Assembly (NCBI GenBank): GCA_015227615.1
Contig: JAALGZ010000040.1
Coordinates: 124,001 to 188,000 of the forward strand
Origin: Labyrinthula sp. Ha
Taxonomy: Eukaryota > Sar > Bigyra > Labyrinthulida > Labyrinthulaceae
DNA: 64,000 nucleotides
Reading direction: 5' to 3'
The notes below the pieces were generated by a model, which made no database searches, was not told where the DNA came from, and worked only from the letters and a program-made list of their open reading frames with translations. Of this stretch, positions 45,513-58,359 are shown piece after piece (positions within the stretch are counted from its first letter, which is position 1; each line of letters opens with the position of its first letter). Both the position numbers and the translations under genes were made by a program.

Positions 45513-48416
45513 TTTTGTTATAAACTAATGAAATAAGTTATAAACAACGTAAATACTTTTTCTCTAAAGATTTCTTTTCAACTTTATAAAAAACCTAAAC
45601 TTTTGTTCTTTTTATCGACTTTAAAAAAGTTTCCAGTCGTTTTAATACTATCTGTGGCAAGAGCAACGCTTTTTATTTATTTTGACAGTTTCACTTTTTT
45701 GTTTTTGTATTTTTAATTAGGTTTGATCCCAAAATATTGGAATGAAAATATTATCTGCCAATTGTAATATTCTCATTCTGCCGCGGCATATATGAGGTAA
45801 GTATTTTGACTAAATTACTAAGAAGCTTCTTTTGAGGATATTTAAGCCTAAGAAAACATTATGTTATTATTTTATAGTTTTCTGGTAGATAATATATTCG
45901 TTAAGAATAATAAACTCTTGTATTCAACAAACAGATAAAGTAAAAGAAACAAAACCAATAAATGACATTAGTATGAAGCCATTAGTTTTCTTTTCTTTGC
46001 ATCAACCTAATGATCTGGACATGGTTCATGATGCTTCTTTCTTTGTAATTTTTCAAACACCTGGTGTAGTAGATAAAGAAACCACTAAGAGGAAAGAATA
46101 TTACATCATTTGTTTTATTATAATCTATCATGTCTTTAAAAAAGTCAAAATATTTTCAGAAACTGTTTACTTATTTATGAAAATGTATTGGTAGCAGAAG
46201 ATATTAAGAAAAGGTATTATCTCGTGCAGTGAAATAAAGCAAGAGGAAAGCACACTCTGCAAATAACTTTCTTCTTAAATTTCAAAAAACTATCTGACAA
46301 ATGAGGTTAGAATGACATAGAAAAACAAAACGAGTAAAGTATTATTTAGCTAATACTAACCTATCGAATATCTTCAAGAACTAATCCGTAATTAAATTTT
46401 GATGTACTTGAACTTATTCCATCTACATCAAGACTAGTACTTCTAAATGCGTTTCTGTCTATTGTGAAAATGCATCCGGGGCGTTCTAGTGAGGAACTAT
46501 GGCAGAGTTTATGATGTAGCGTTTCTAAGTTTCTCATGAAACACATTATTTTTTTGACTAGGTATGCTTTGCCACAAGCCAACTATTAATTTTTATCGGG
46601 TTTATGCTATTCCTTGTGAATACTAAAGTTATATAGGTTAGTTTCGTTAGATATAAGAATTCTCTCTGTCGCAATAATTGCTAATATAAATATTAAATTT
46701 ATTTTTTAGGAGAGTTGATATTTCTGATATCGATTGTATATTGGTATTGCGTAGGATAATTAATAAATTAGATATGATCGGAAATAGTAGTTTTAATATG
46801 GTCAGGGGTAATCAATCCTTTGACGAACAATAGATTGGGTATCAATAGGAGAAACCACCTGAACGTTAATACATCGTGTACAAACAACTCAATTAGCTGG
46901 GAACCGCCCTCTTGGAACTCGGAAGAAGTTATTGAAGAACCTGAAATGTACTGGACCATTCAAACACATGACTGGAAGGGCAACTGCTGGAAATAGTTTA
47001 ATAATGTTCCCTGGACCAACTAGATAAAGTTCGATTTTTCTTGCACTTTCTGCTCATCTTCTGTGGACCATATCCTAAGAATTTTTATCTTTCATGTCTC
47101 AATAATTCTTTGGTTTATATAGGATTAAATTTTAGGAACTAAAGCTCAAGAGTCATTAACAAGCAAAAGCCTAATTCAGCGAGAGGAACACTGGCACTTA
47201 AAAACATTTATTAACGGATGTAACATAATGTCGATAATATTTTTTCTGTACAGGATATGGACAATAGCACAAGCTCATGAAGGGTTAGGTCCCCGGACTC
47301 AATTGGCACAGGCACGGAATTCCCTTAACAACTGACTGACTAATCATTCAACGAATTCCTAAAATGTGAACTGTCAGAAGGAAAAAGCCCAGAGGAGCGA
47401 GGAAAGAATAGTAAATAATATAATGCATTCTTTGTTTAAAAAGGCTTCCAAAAATATAAAGGCAATTTGCTCTCTTGAGTAAACATAGCACAGTTTCCAT
47501 TTTTGAGCATCACCTTGTCATAGGGTTTTTCGTTTAATCTTGTACTAACTACATAAAGTAGCCTGGCAGTTCTAATGGAAGAACTTTGCCTACATAGCTT
47601 AGGTGTGTGTTTAAATAGCTTTGAGGACAAGCTGTCATTGGGGGATCAGGTACCCTGATTGTGGAACGGCGAAAAGAAAAAGAGGATTACCTTTTATTTG
47701 TGCCAAGGGTTTATATGAACTTCCTAAGCTTAGATTCAAGGCATTCGAAGACTTCGAGGTACAGAAGACGATTGTACATATGTACAATTGAGTTGATCCT
47801 TAGAGTGGAACAAGAGCATTCCAGTAGAGCTAACTGCCATAAATGAAATATTTCAAGATTAGAAATTTTTGATAACAAAACTTGGCTGATAAACGGATTG
47901 AACTCAGCTCCAAAACAGATATTTTTACTTATTTTGCCCAACTAAATGTTCTTAAGCTGTCCTTGGAATCTTCTACTTTACTTTTTCTTGCTCTATTAGA
48001 GATTCTCTTCACTTTCCTTTCTTAATCCATATTTTGATTTTAGTTTCTTCTGTATTCTGCTTCTCTGGCAGTTGTAACTTGGCATCATTTCTCTGACTTG
48101 CGCCTTATCTTATATCTCTTTCATGAATCCAGCCAAACAGCTTCTCCGCTTTCAAGAGCTAATGCAGCTCGTGCTTACCTTGTTGGAGCCAATGGGCTAC
48201 AGCACAAAAAACAGGAACTTTCAAGAGTATGAAAGGAAGAAGGTTTATAACCTTTAAAGGGATATCTCACCTTCTAATTTAGAATCGATGACAATAACTA
48301 TCCAATCAAGAAATGTTGAGAAGAGTGAGAGCTTCTCAGCTGTGCGTTCTTATATACTGGGTAGCATATACCTTGAACTACAACTTAAGCCTTAACATTA
48401 TATGAACAGTTAGAGC
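45513..48416. other. Gene-poor AT-rich region
   Basis: No gene recognised with confidence. A 73-codon frame with an ATG at 45973-46194 (+) starts MKPLVFFSLHQPND and may be chance or a small exon. Other open stretches (46361-46582, 46768-46959 and 47436-47630 on the minus strand; 47661-47846 on the plus strand) fit no family. The base content rises a little between 46.8 and 48.3 kb, which might mark eroded insertions. Confidence 0.45.
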
Positions 48417-51368
48417 CTACTTTCCTGTTAATCCCTTATAGCAAGCTGTAAGCCCTGCTCGAAAACTACCGTAATTCTTTTCAGGACCAGCAATACGCAA
48501 TAATGGCATGAAGAAAAACAAACAGATCCACAAACTATATACAACTGTCAAGAATATAAGAACTCCTAAGCGCCTAAAAAAGGCACTCTGCGTTGGGAAT
48601 AGAAACAAAACTGCACCACCAGTAGTAATAGCTCCCGAGATAACAGTAGGTCCCATCCTTTCTGCGGCAATTGAAAATCGTTCAAACCTGTACTGATGTC
48701 CTTCTTTACCAGCCTCAGCGAACTGATGTCCAACATGGACAACATAGTCAACTGATAAACCGACTACTAACACTGCAACAATGGATTCAAAAACTCCTAA
48801 TGGCCACCCATTCAAATTCACAGTACCAAAAACTAACATCAAGATTGTAACAATAGAAAAGAAAGCATATGACGCTAGGATCAGGTTGTCTGATGTAAGT
48901 AGCAATACCACGAAAGCTATTGGCAGTGATACTAACAAACCTTGGAACACACCTTCCGCTATACCATCTACTGTTTCAATTCTTGTAATTTCGCTATGGG
49001 TCTGGATAATAGCTTTCATAGCCTCTACCTCTTCTTCAGCATCTTCTATTCTTTCTTCCATATATTCTCGAATAAGCGCAAAGTAGTCAGACATCACACT
49101 TCTTCCCAAATTCTGACGTAATGTGGCTTTATAAAATATAGATGCAAACTTCAGCTCACCATCATAGAAACCAAGTCTGTCTCTTACATCATTGTCTATC
49201 GAGTATTGCTCCAGCAACTCATACCATGCAGTAGGATCTTGGTCTCCAAGCTCAAAACTCAAATCAGTTACATTGCTATCATCGAACTCATGATCACTTA
49301 CAAGGTATTCATAGAAATCTTCTAGCACGCACTCAACTCTGGATACAGCTAAATCAGTTTCTGGATTGGAACATCCTTCAAGTTTTTCACCGTCCTCTTC
49401 ACATGAAAGGTTTCTCAGTTCCTCACATGTTTCGGTAAAAAAGAGTTGAGATTCACTTGGAGCTAAGTCAAAGTCATCGTCAAACTCAGCTTCTCCTCTA
49501 AATCCATTTGGATCAAAACGAGAATATCCATCCCGGTCAATACCCTCGATTCCAAAAGTGAAATAAATGCTTAAAAATTCACCTTCAGAAACCCCAGCAA
49601 ATATATTGGCACTATCTGCTTTGATAGTTCTGAACATATGACCTTCTGCAAAGTTTTGCACACGTTCTTCAGGAGCTTCTAGTTGAGAGGTTTGTATAGA
49701 AAAAAATAGGAAGAGACCAATATGAACTAATACAGAAAATCTTGCATGGTTGTAGTTTTCGAAAAAGGGAATGAAATAGTATGTAAAAAACCATGTCATA
49801 AAATCTGGTTTTTCTTCATCTTCATTCTCATCTGCAGAGGACACATGAGTTTCCTCATCTTCTTTATATTTTTTAGATCTCTGAACAAGAAGAACAATCA
49901 TAGGTGGAAAAACAAAAAACATAAGTAAATAACCGAGAAAAACAGTTATTGCTGCAAAAATTCCAAAAGCAAAGTTTGGACTAAAGGGGCTGGTTGCTTG
50001 AGCTAAGAAAGCACAAACAGTTGTACTCATAGTAACAAAAACACTTCCTGTAGATCTAGAAACTGTATACTTGAGTCTTATATATAACTTTTCCTCCTTG
50101 GAAAGAGTTAATTTTGGTTCTTCGCTCTCCTCTTTATCAACTTTCTCTTTCTTCTCATCTTTTTCTTTGTCTTCAAAAGCTAGAGTTTCAGATTGATCAT
50201 AACTATCGACAAAACAGAAAAAATTATCGGCAGCAATACCCAGGATCAAAAATAAAGTGACTAGATTCATTGAAGGAAAATATTCTATTCTTAGAATTCC
50301 TACATAGAAAAAAGCAGCCATAGGAACACAAAATGCAATAGAAAATGTTGTACAAAAGGTCACCCATATAGATCTGATTCGAATAAAAACACAAGCAGAT
50401 ACAAACAAAAATGTAAACAGTGCGAAAGTCAAATCTGCAAACTGTATGTCAATCACTTCATCAAGATCATATTGGATAGAATCATATCTTACTTGCAATT
50501 GGTTATCTTCTCCAAATTTTAATTTCTCAAAATAACCTGATCTGAAATATGAATTGTCAAAAGTAATGTGCTCATTCAACTGATCTCTTATATCTCTTAG
50601 GAACTCTTCATAATAAGTCCATTGTCCATCCTCTACATCAAACTCAATCAACTGAGTAACAGGGAGATCAAAAGTGGGACCATCATCTCCCGTCGCATTC
50701 GCGCTTAATGGCCCGCCAAGAAAGAAACTAGATCGAGTTCTTACAGAAGGATCCTGACTCTCTTTATCAAAATAACGAAGATTTGAAGAGTCACCAGCCA
50801 AATTATCTCTGACAGTTTCAACTGTAGATTCGTCCAATAAAACACAAACATCTTCAACCTCAGGATCAAAAAAGTCCTCAAGTGAGTAAAACTGGGCAGA
50901 TATTGAGGAGATTGCAGCCTCAGCACAAGATAAATCTGTCGTATTTGGTGAAGATAATAAACAGAAGTCTTGAAATCTTTCATGAGAAAGATAAATAGAC
51001 TCCAGTTGGCATATAGCTTGAATATTCTCTGGGGTAAATATGTCATTCTCCTCATTCTTCTCAAGATCAGCCCATTCCCAGACAAATGAAACTAAACTTA
51101 ATACTACTGCTTCTGATCTAACTGCCATTGGTTGTCTACCACCTGCACTATTTCGAATAGCGTAATCATAAGCGTCAATCTCGACAGAAGATCTTGTATT
51201 TGCGTCTGTCCAATCATATGGAGTAAAATATTCGCTCTCTAACCAACCAGCTATTACTACGATCCCACTTATTATTAAAATAACACTCCAAGCAGCACAT
51301 AAATGTCGACAAGGATATTTTAATACGGACCTCAACCAAATTTCTTTTCTCTCTTCAGTTTTAAACAT
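48417..51368 (-). CDS. Sterol-sensing/Patched-type RND membrane protein
   Basis: A 983-residue single-exon protein of the eukaryotic RND group (Patched, Dispatched, NPC1). TM1 is at about 26-43. A large extracytoplasmic loop with cysteines runs 45-308, followed by the sterol-sensing domain (about 310-500) whose fourth helix carries GIAADNFF (near 377). A charged K/E linker (about 400-430) lies inside it. TM7 is at about 541-560, a second large loop runs to about 812, then a C-terminal five-helix bundle has GLSVDYVVHVGHQ (near 874). The aspartates in these two motifs correspond to the proton- or ion-relay residues of RND pumps. Members move or sense sterols and lipidated ligands using ion gradients. 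In protists without hedgehog a lipid or sterol transport role is the usual guess. No signal peptide apart from TM1. The gene stands alone, with 3 to 6 kb of empty DNA on each side. Confidence 0.88.
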   Translation of the reverse strand: MFKTEERKEIWLRSVLKYPCRHLCAAWSVILIISGIVVIAGWLESEYFTPYDWTDANTRSSVEIDAYDYAIRNSAGGRQPMAVRSEAVVLSLVSFVWEWADLEKNEENDIFTPENIQAICQLESIYLSHERFQDFCLLSSPNTTDLSCAEAAISSISAQFYSLEDFFDPEVEDVCVLLDESTVETVRDNLAGDSSNLRYFDKESQDPSVRTRSSFFLGGPLSANATGDDGPTFDLPVTQLIEFDVEDGQWTYYEEFLRDIRDQLNEHITFDNSYFRSGYFEKLKFGEDNQLQVRYDSIQYDLDEVIDIQFADLTFALFTFLFVSACVFIRIRSIWVTFCTTFSIAFCVPMAAFFYVGILRIEYFPSMNLVTLFLILGIAADNFFCFVDSYDQSETLAFEDKEKDEKKEKVDKEESEEPKLTLSKEEKLYIRLKYTVSRSTGSVFVTMSTTVCAFLAQATSPFSPNFAFGIFAAITVFLGYLLMFFVFPPMIVLLVQRSKKYKEDEETHVSSADENEDEEKPDFMTWFFTYYFIPFFENYNHARFSVLVHIGLFLFFSIQTSQLEAPEERVQNFAEGHMFRTIKADSANIFAGVSEGEFLSIYFTFGIEGIDRDGYSRFDPNGFRGEAEFDDDFDLAPSESQLFFTETCEELRNLSCEEDGEKLEGCSNPETDLAVSRVECVLEDFYEYLVSDHEFDDSNVTDLSFELGDQDPTAWYELLEQYSIDNDVRDRLGFYDGELKFASIFYKATLRQNLGRSVMSDYFALIREYMEERIEDAEEEVEAMKAIIQTHSEITRIETVDGIAEGVFQGLLVSLPIAFVVLLLTSDNLILASYAFFSIVTILMLVFGTVNLNGWPLGVFESIVAVLVVGLSVDYVVHVGHQFAEAGKEGHQYRFERFSIAAERMGPTVISGAITTGGAVLFLFPTQSAFFRRLGVLIFLTVVYSLWICLFFFMPLLRIAGPEKNYGSFRAGLTACYKGLTGK

Positions 51369-54300
51369 TTTATTTATAAACGACTAGGAGTTTTTTTTAG
51401 GAGATACGAAATTTGGAAGCTGTGAAAAAAATGCATTTTGAACGCATAATAGACAACTATTACATAATCTTCTCTGTACCAGCTTGGAGATAAAATGGGA
51501 ACTTATTGGGATTTTATCATAACAGCCGGTAGAATATGGGATTTGATGTATATTCTAAGAAAACAATATCTGCAGTTTTCCCATATTTTGGGCAAATGTG
51601 TCAATAAATGCACAATTCTGATGCAGTTCCAATTTCTGATCGTTTAATTTACAAACAATAATTATGGTTTTGAAAAAGAGTTCTTCTTTGGAATGTCTGT
51701 TTCTCTGATACTCTATATATATTCGTTAGATAAATTTACTAAATTTTTATTAGTTAATTGAACAACTTTTGGAAAAAGTAAAGATAATATAATATTTGCA
51801 GTTTCCAATGTATTATATTTCTATTTTACCTGTCATAAATATAGGTATAGAGGATTCACCTTAAAACATATTTGTAACAGGTTATTTTAATACTATCCTT
51901 ATTTCTAGGTTTTAGAGGAAATATTTATGAAGGATTATCCATATTCTGGACTCAAAAAGTTTCTTCTAATATTCTTGTGTTCTGTTAGCAGTGCAAACCG
52001 GTGCCTTTACTCCGGAAACAGAAATCAACTGGACATTTAAGAAGACAGACTCTATAAAAAAATATTTTGGTTTTAAAAAATACATATCTTGAATTATAAC
52101 AATCCGGAAGCTTAGGACCTATGAAGTTTTCGGTCATGAGATGCAAAGATTAACCGCAGGCCCGCAAGCATTTGATTTTCTCACAAGATTCCTGGGTAAT
52201 CCAGTGAAGAGGAAAGTACACAAGTTTTCTGCTGTTTTTCAATAATATTTGTAACACGTAGTATAGAAAGTTTCTTTTCACTTCAGCTACTTTTGAGTTT
52301 TTATTGATACCCTCTAATATTTCAATTGAAGTTTGTCTCTGTTCCCAAGGCCTGTGCGAATAGTTATTTCTATGTAGGGGGCATATGTTGAATAGAACCT
52401 AATGAATGAAGAGGGTCCTTCTAACGACATTTCAACTTGTATTAATTGCGTCCGTTCATTATATTAGATATCTTGGAGTCAATTACCCCTAACACGCCGT
52501 TCTCTACAAACTTCAGAAAAGTAACATCGGTTTGCTCACGATACCGTGGTAGACATAATAAATAAGAATATGTGTATCGTCAATAGTTCGCTATATATGT
52601 GAAGCAGAGAAACACTAGAAAAATGAAGCAATGGAAACCATTTGAGCCTATTACGCTAGCCTTCAACCGAACGCCCTCAAGGCTCGCCATACCGTCAATA
52701 CTTCAATCCTAAGTCTAAGCAGACCTATGGGTTCTAACCACTACATGTAACCCTTGTTTGCTCGGAGAATTTTAATGTTTCTGAAAAACAACAAGACCAA
52801 TTGTTTTCTATTTTATATTTTCGCAATAGAACACCCTTTGTGCTTAAACTAAGTTAGCAATAGTGAAAACGACGTTTCATCTTATGTAAGTTGGGGGACA
52901 AAACTCTATCAAACTTAATTAAGACGCATATGAATAAGCCAAACGAATTTTTCATATATTACCTACACTGAGATAGCTAGAAGATTGAACTAGGTAACGT
53001 AGTGTACGATACCAAAATATGAGTTAAACAGGGATGGGAAAGATGATTAATAGCTTTAGCACGTTTATTGCGCAGCACTGTGAGTATGTGTCTCTAAAGC
53101 AAGGGGCTATATTTTCAAGAGGCTATCCCAGGAATAGTACTTAATCACATCAGAATAAGAAATGTGTTCATGATCTTCAAATGAAGTTGAATATTAACCA
53201 GTGATTGAGCTCCTATCACTTGGCAACTTAGGTAACAGCAGCATTTATAGTTTTCTTAATCTGAATCCCTTAGTTTTTTTCATATAGCAACTCAGTAACC
53301 AGTTTATGTTCGTATGACGACCCAGATATTGCAAAACCCATTGGGAATGATTTGTTCCAAAATGCTGTTATACCTGTTTTTTGGTTACATGCCTGACTAA
53401 TAATTCTTGGAGTTACCTTACAGGACACTGCATAAAATTTTGTCAAATGAGGATGCTGTGTTATGATACTTCTGTGTGCAAGCTAATGTTGAGTACAAAG
53501 TTGCTTGGCTTATAAGCTCCTATTATACATAACACCAAAGAAATTGAAATTAATCCAATTCTTTTTTCGTTACGTACACTGTTGCCGAATACTTACTTAC
53601 CGAGTATAAGCAATTTTGTCTCAGCATGCCGTAGAGTATCTCGATTAAGCGTGCTACAAAGCAAAATTTTAATACGGCAACTTTTTTGTTATGAAAATTA
53701 AAACAAAACTTGGCCAATCCATGCTAATTGTACATCTTCATCTTCCGAGTTTGAGAATCACGTAGGAATATGGCCAACGTCTGATATTATAATAATATGC
53801 CAATACACTGTTGATGTATTGTTAGTGTCTTTGAGCGTTACTGGAATTTTCCCAAACTACTTTTATTAGGTTTTGGTATTGCCGTGAATAGTATTGCCTA
53901 CCTTGGTTATAACCCCCCGTTTTTTCTCTTCATTGTTTTTTTGACATATCTTGGTGTTTTTCGCCTTCCTGACACTCTAAGTGGGTGTTGTTACTCTTTT
54001 CACCAGCTTATAGAGTTTGATCACATATGACATATCCCTGATTATTTCTATGTGCAGGTTTCGAACTAAGCAACCATCATCAACAAGAATGGTCTGAAAT
54101 CGTACTCCATACGACTTTGTTTGCGTCGATTCACTCTGTTTTGTAAATCATCATTTTGTTTCAGAAGGACAAAACTGAAAATACTTATAATCTTTCCCAT
54201 TAACAAGTAGTTTTATGAAACGTACTATACCATGTAACACATTTTCAAGATTTTCATTCGTTTAGAAAATATAAATAAAAAATAATTCAGCGATATGGTC

Positions 54301-57066
54301 TATTTACGAAGTGACCTAATACAAGATGATATATTAGGTTATATGAAAAAATTAAGGTACCGTTTGAGGAATATCAAAGCCCTAAAAAGTCCAAGTAAAA
54401 AGCTTTTAGTATAATTAATCGAGTTTTTATTTATCTATTATTACACGATACCTCTATTTAAGAATATTTAGCTAGAATGATTAGACCATCGAATTTTCAA
54501 GCTAACAACAATCTTGCAAAACGTTATATCAAAATTATTCGGGCACTCAAAGTTGTCGGCAGGTCAATTCTACAAAAAATCCTTCAGATAAATCGTATCA
54601 GTCCTAGCACAGGAAACTAGCCAGGTAGCAGAATTAAAATTCTTAGAAAAGAGATGCAAGTTAAGGGGTGTTGATATAATTTCTTCGGCTTTGCCCATAC
54701 AAACCTCTAATGTAGTATAAAAATAAGATCCTACGAGCAAAACAACGAAAATAGTAAAAGCAAGTACGAACCATGCATCACACACACTTTATCACAAAAA
54801 AAAATTAGTAATGTAAATAATCTGGATACAACAGTGTATTCAGCTATCCTCGGAGACAAATTTCTTCTCAATACAAAGTTCAAAATATCCATGACTTCAG
54901 TTTTTTTATAAGAGGACAAATAGATAAAGAAGAATCGGGCTATATGGGAAGAATTTTACAACTCATTTCGTTATTTTGTAATAAATATTATTTACTTTAT
55001 TTGGTTCTATGGCTGCCACGGCAGATTTTGTGGAACTTAGTATTACCGATGCAGCTTGTTTGGGAAATCAACAAGGAAATTCTACAATATCATAAATTTC
55101 AACCCAGAGTTTTTCGGTGTTTTTACTTCAAGAATTCGAATAAACCTGTATGCTATAGCACTAGAATGACATGAATGAAAGTTAATGAATGCTTTCATAG
55201 TCATGTGATCTAAAGCATTTGCAAAATCATTGCACATTGCGATTACCCAAGAGAAAAAAAACAAGTTTAAATGAGTGCAACATGCTGTGTGACTCTTACA
55301 TCAATCCTCCAGATGCGAACTTTATTAATAAAGTCTTAGTAAGATTATCTCGTTGGTGTAGTTTAATACGTGTCGGGGTCTAGTGAAGCGTTATAAAACT
55401 TTGTCAAACTATCACACTGCAGTTTACGGATTATCCTATTACCAAAGCTCCGTTACATATAAAGTTGGATTATTGTGCTTCAGATGCGGCTAGAGCAGTT
55501 TTAGTTTTAGATTGTGGATGAAGAATTCCTAGGTTTTAGTTTCGTTTTCAATTGTCTTCCTAGCTGTTCTAGTTAATTGTTATCAACAGTATTGTTTCAC
55601 CGTACCAGATTCTTGCTCGGTGGATATCACTATCAAATATGATGTGTGTAGAGAAAAACAGGTACTCATGACCTATGGACTATTTCTCGGGTTTTGATTC
55701 AGAACCCAGCTCATAAGAAATATTCAGTTGTATTCACATTCATTTATTTGAGAAAATTTAATTCTTTGTTACTTCTTGATCAGTTGATAAAGACTTTAAT
55801 TTTTTTAACATGGTTTAATCCGTTAATGTAGTCCCCTTATTGATCCCGATAGTACTTAAGTAGTATAGTTCAACGATGCGCATAGCTCCATTTAAAACCA
55901 AAGTTGGGCACAGCATGTGAACATGTGATAAATTATATAAAATTGCAAGTTTCATATGTTACATAAACAGAGAATCTACCTTAACATAGTACATTCAACG
56001 TATAGCACGCCATGAGCTACTTGAAACGTCTTTTGATTGGTAAAAAATATAAAATAATTATAAGAATACTGCAAAGTATCGACAGTTTGCACTTGATTTT
56101 GTATGACTTTAGCGCAAAATTGGAGCTTGTCTTCATAATATTCTGAAACCATTCATGATGATATGATGCTCCTCTTGTTGCCACTAGGTTACCATATTTA
56201 TACTTTTTAAGTTACACAAGATAAATTTTTTTAAATAAGATCAACTGAGAATCAAACTGGACACAAAGCAGCAGGTTGATGGCCATTGCCAGATATAGTT
56301 GTAAACAAGAGTTCATGACATGTTTGATAGGATTTATTACACATTCTTCAAGTTTACAGGGGTAGCAACCCAACTTCTACACAGCCTCAATATATTTCGA
56401 ATAAAAGATGTCCATTTGATATGCTTAGAGAGGAGAAACTTTTAAGCTAAAAAATTTTATTTTCTATTAGCAATTATCTAAGTTTTCTCAACTTCGGCCT
56501 CCATCTCTCATGCTCTTGAAAATAGAATGTCATTGCTCCAAACTGTATTTTCATAATTCCTACGCACACGAAGACCTACTTAAATGTAAAACTTCAGAAA
56601 ATATTTTTATCCATCGTCATCGAGTGCCAATCCAAGGGCGCCGTATTTAAAAAGTATGTTAACCCACCATTCAAGGATTAGCTTTCATCAGCCAAAGAAA
56701 TTTAGACTTGATATATGTTCGATAAAAGCCATAAAAAACACATATAAAAGTTAATTTTGTTCATTTTGTTGTGCAGCCCTTATCTTCTTTCTTTATATTC
56801 AATGCAATTTCTACATTTATTTCAAGATTATTTATCAAAACAAGACTCAACTGTCCAAAACTATATCCAGGCAATAAGATCTCCTTGTGTAAAAAACACT
56901 TTGCTTAAATTATTTTCAATGATAACACTAACCTATATCATATTAGAAGCTTCTTGGTATCATTACTTCGTCTACATCCATTTTACTATGATATTATTAA
57001 TGTGCACAATTTAATATGAGACACCTAAAACATAGATGCAATTCCTATCTTTGAACACTTGAGGCC
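51369..57066. other. Long gene-free AT-rich region
   Basis: 5.7 kb without a recognised gene. Open frames are short; the longest with an ATG-like start (56757-57014, +) is rich in L, I, F and Y and probably chance. Around 55430-55520 a short stretch reads protein-like (APLHIKLDYCASDAA) but does not extend. No RNA gene or tandem array seen. Confidence 0.5.
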
Positions 57067-58353
57067 ATGTGGCCAAAAGAAAGGAGAATTATAAATACCG
57101 AAACAATGGAAAAAGATACTTTAGAAAAGTTAGTTGTGGTAAGACATTCCTCTTCATCCCTTGGAATGCAGATATCTCAATCCTTGCCATCTGTACTTGT
57201 GGATTTAAACCACAGATTCCAGTTAAAGCTTAAAGAAATAGATTCATATAAATTAGAGTTGGAGAAAAGTCGCGGCAAGATTAGAGATGTTCAAGAAGAG
57301 CTAGAAAAGCAGAGTGCTCAATTTAAACTATCTAGAAGCGAAAAAATAAAACTAAATGGGGAAAAAGAACAAATTTCTAAAATACTTGCTGAGAAGGATC
57401 ATGACCTATCTAAATTAAGAAACCAGCTGAAAATTTTCCAAACCAAGGAAGATGAACTTCAGCTGTTTCAAGAAAAGAATGATGAATTATTAAAACAGCT
57501 TGAAACCAGCAAAAATAGGATTGCCTCCTTAACAGCACTGGAGCAAAAGCTTTTTTCTATCGAAAAAGATTTCAATGAGGTAAAGTCTCTGCTTCAAAAG
57601 AAGGAGAACGAGGCAAAAGTTACTGCAACGAAAATTCAAATGCTAGAAAAAGAACTTGAAGAAGAGAGAAATAGAGTACAAGATAATATCAGTTTGATAG
57701 AATCAAAAGATACAAATATCAAGCATTTGGAGAAAGATATTAAAGAGTGCAAGAGAGTTATAGAAGATAAAGAAGTAATTGTCAAATACAATGTCGAAAA
57801 GATAAGATTCTTTGAAAATGATGTGAATAGAGAAAGAAGTGAAAAACAATCAGCTCTGATAGAGTTAAAAGATTTAAAAGAGAAACTTTCAAAACAAGTT
57901 ACAGAAAAAAATAAAGAAGTTAATAGTTTAAAATACAGGTTGCAGCTAAAAGAACAAGTTGTTGAAGAAGCAACAAGAAAAGGAAAAGAAGTTGAAGACG
58001 AGTATCAATCAAAGTTGATAGAAAGAGACAGTGAGTTGAAAACTATGCTCCAAGAGAATAATTCATTGAAGCTGGAAAAAGACGCAGCGGAAGATAGCCT
58101 GAAGTCAACTAGAGCAGAGGTGAGCAAGTTAAAGTCAAGAGACAATTTTGTTGGAAAGGAACTTGAAGCAGCTAGGTTTGAATTAAATGAAGTTAAAGAA
58201 ACTCTAAAACAAAGCACTGCAGAGGTGGATGGACTTTGGAGAAAAATATCTGAGTTGGAAGAGCACAACAATAAATTGTTGGGGGACATTAGAAAAGAAA
58301 AGAGAAAGCCAATAACGACCAAACTGATTGAAAGCTTAAGGTCCTTCTTGTAA
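57067..58353 (+). CDS. Long coiled-coil protein, 428 aa
   Basis: A single-exon protein. Residues 1-60 are a non-helical head (MWPKERRIINTETME start; SSSSLGMQISQSL). Residues 60-415 are almost unbroken heptad-type coiled coil rich in E, K, L and Q, with phrases such as KLRNQLKIFQTKEDELQLFQEK. The end is a short basic tail LIESLRSFL. No motor, DNA-binding or membrane domain is present. Such proteins act as tethers or scaffolds in the cytoskeleton, Golgi or centrosome, but the family cannot be told from coiled coil alone. ATGs at 57067 and at codon 14 are both possible starts; I took the first. Its stop lies 6 bases from the stop of the convergent GST gene, so the two transcripts must overlap at their 3' ends. 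Confidence 0.8.
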   Translation: MWPKERRIINTETMEKDTLEKLVVVRHSSSSLGMQISQSLPSVLVDLNHRFQLKLKEIDSYKLELEKSRGKIRDVQEELEKQSAQFKLSRSEKIKLNGEKEQISKILAEKDHDLSKLRNQLKIFQTKEDELQLFQEKNDELLKQLETSKNRIASLTALEQKLFSIEKDFNEVKSLLQKKENEAKVTATKIQMLEKELEEERNRVQDNISLIESKDTNIKHLEKDIKECKRVIEDKEVIVKYNVEKIRFFENDVNRERSEKQSALIELKDLKEKLSKQVTEKNKEVNSLKYRLQLKEQVVEEATRKGKEVEDEYQSKLIERDSELKTMLQENNSLKLEKDAAEDSLKSTRAEVSKLKSRDNFVGKELEAARFELNEVKETLKQSTAEVDGLWRKISELEEHNNKLLGDIRKEKRKPITTKLIESLRSFL

Positions 58354-58359
58354 GCTGAT

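Noticed and set aside
56757-57014. 85-codon frame upstream of the coiled-coil gene
   Set aside because: Composition is almost only L, I, F, Y and S as in AT-rich chance frames, and no domain is visible.
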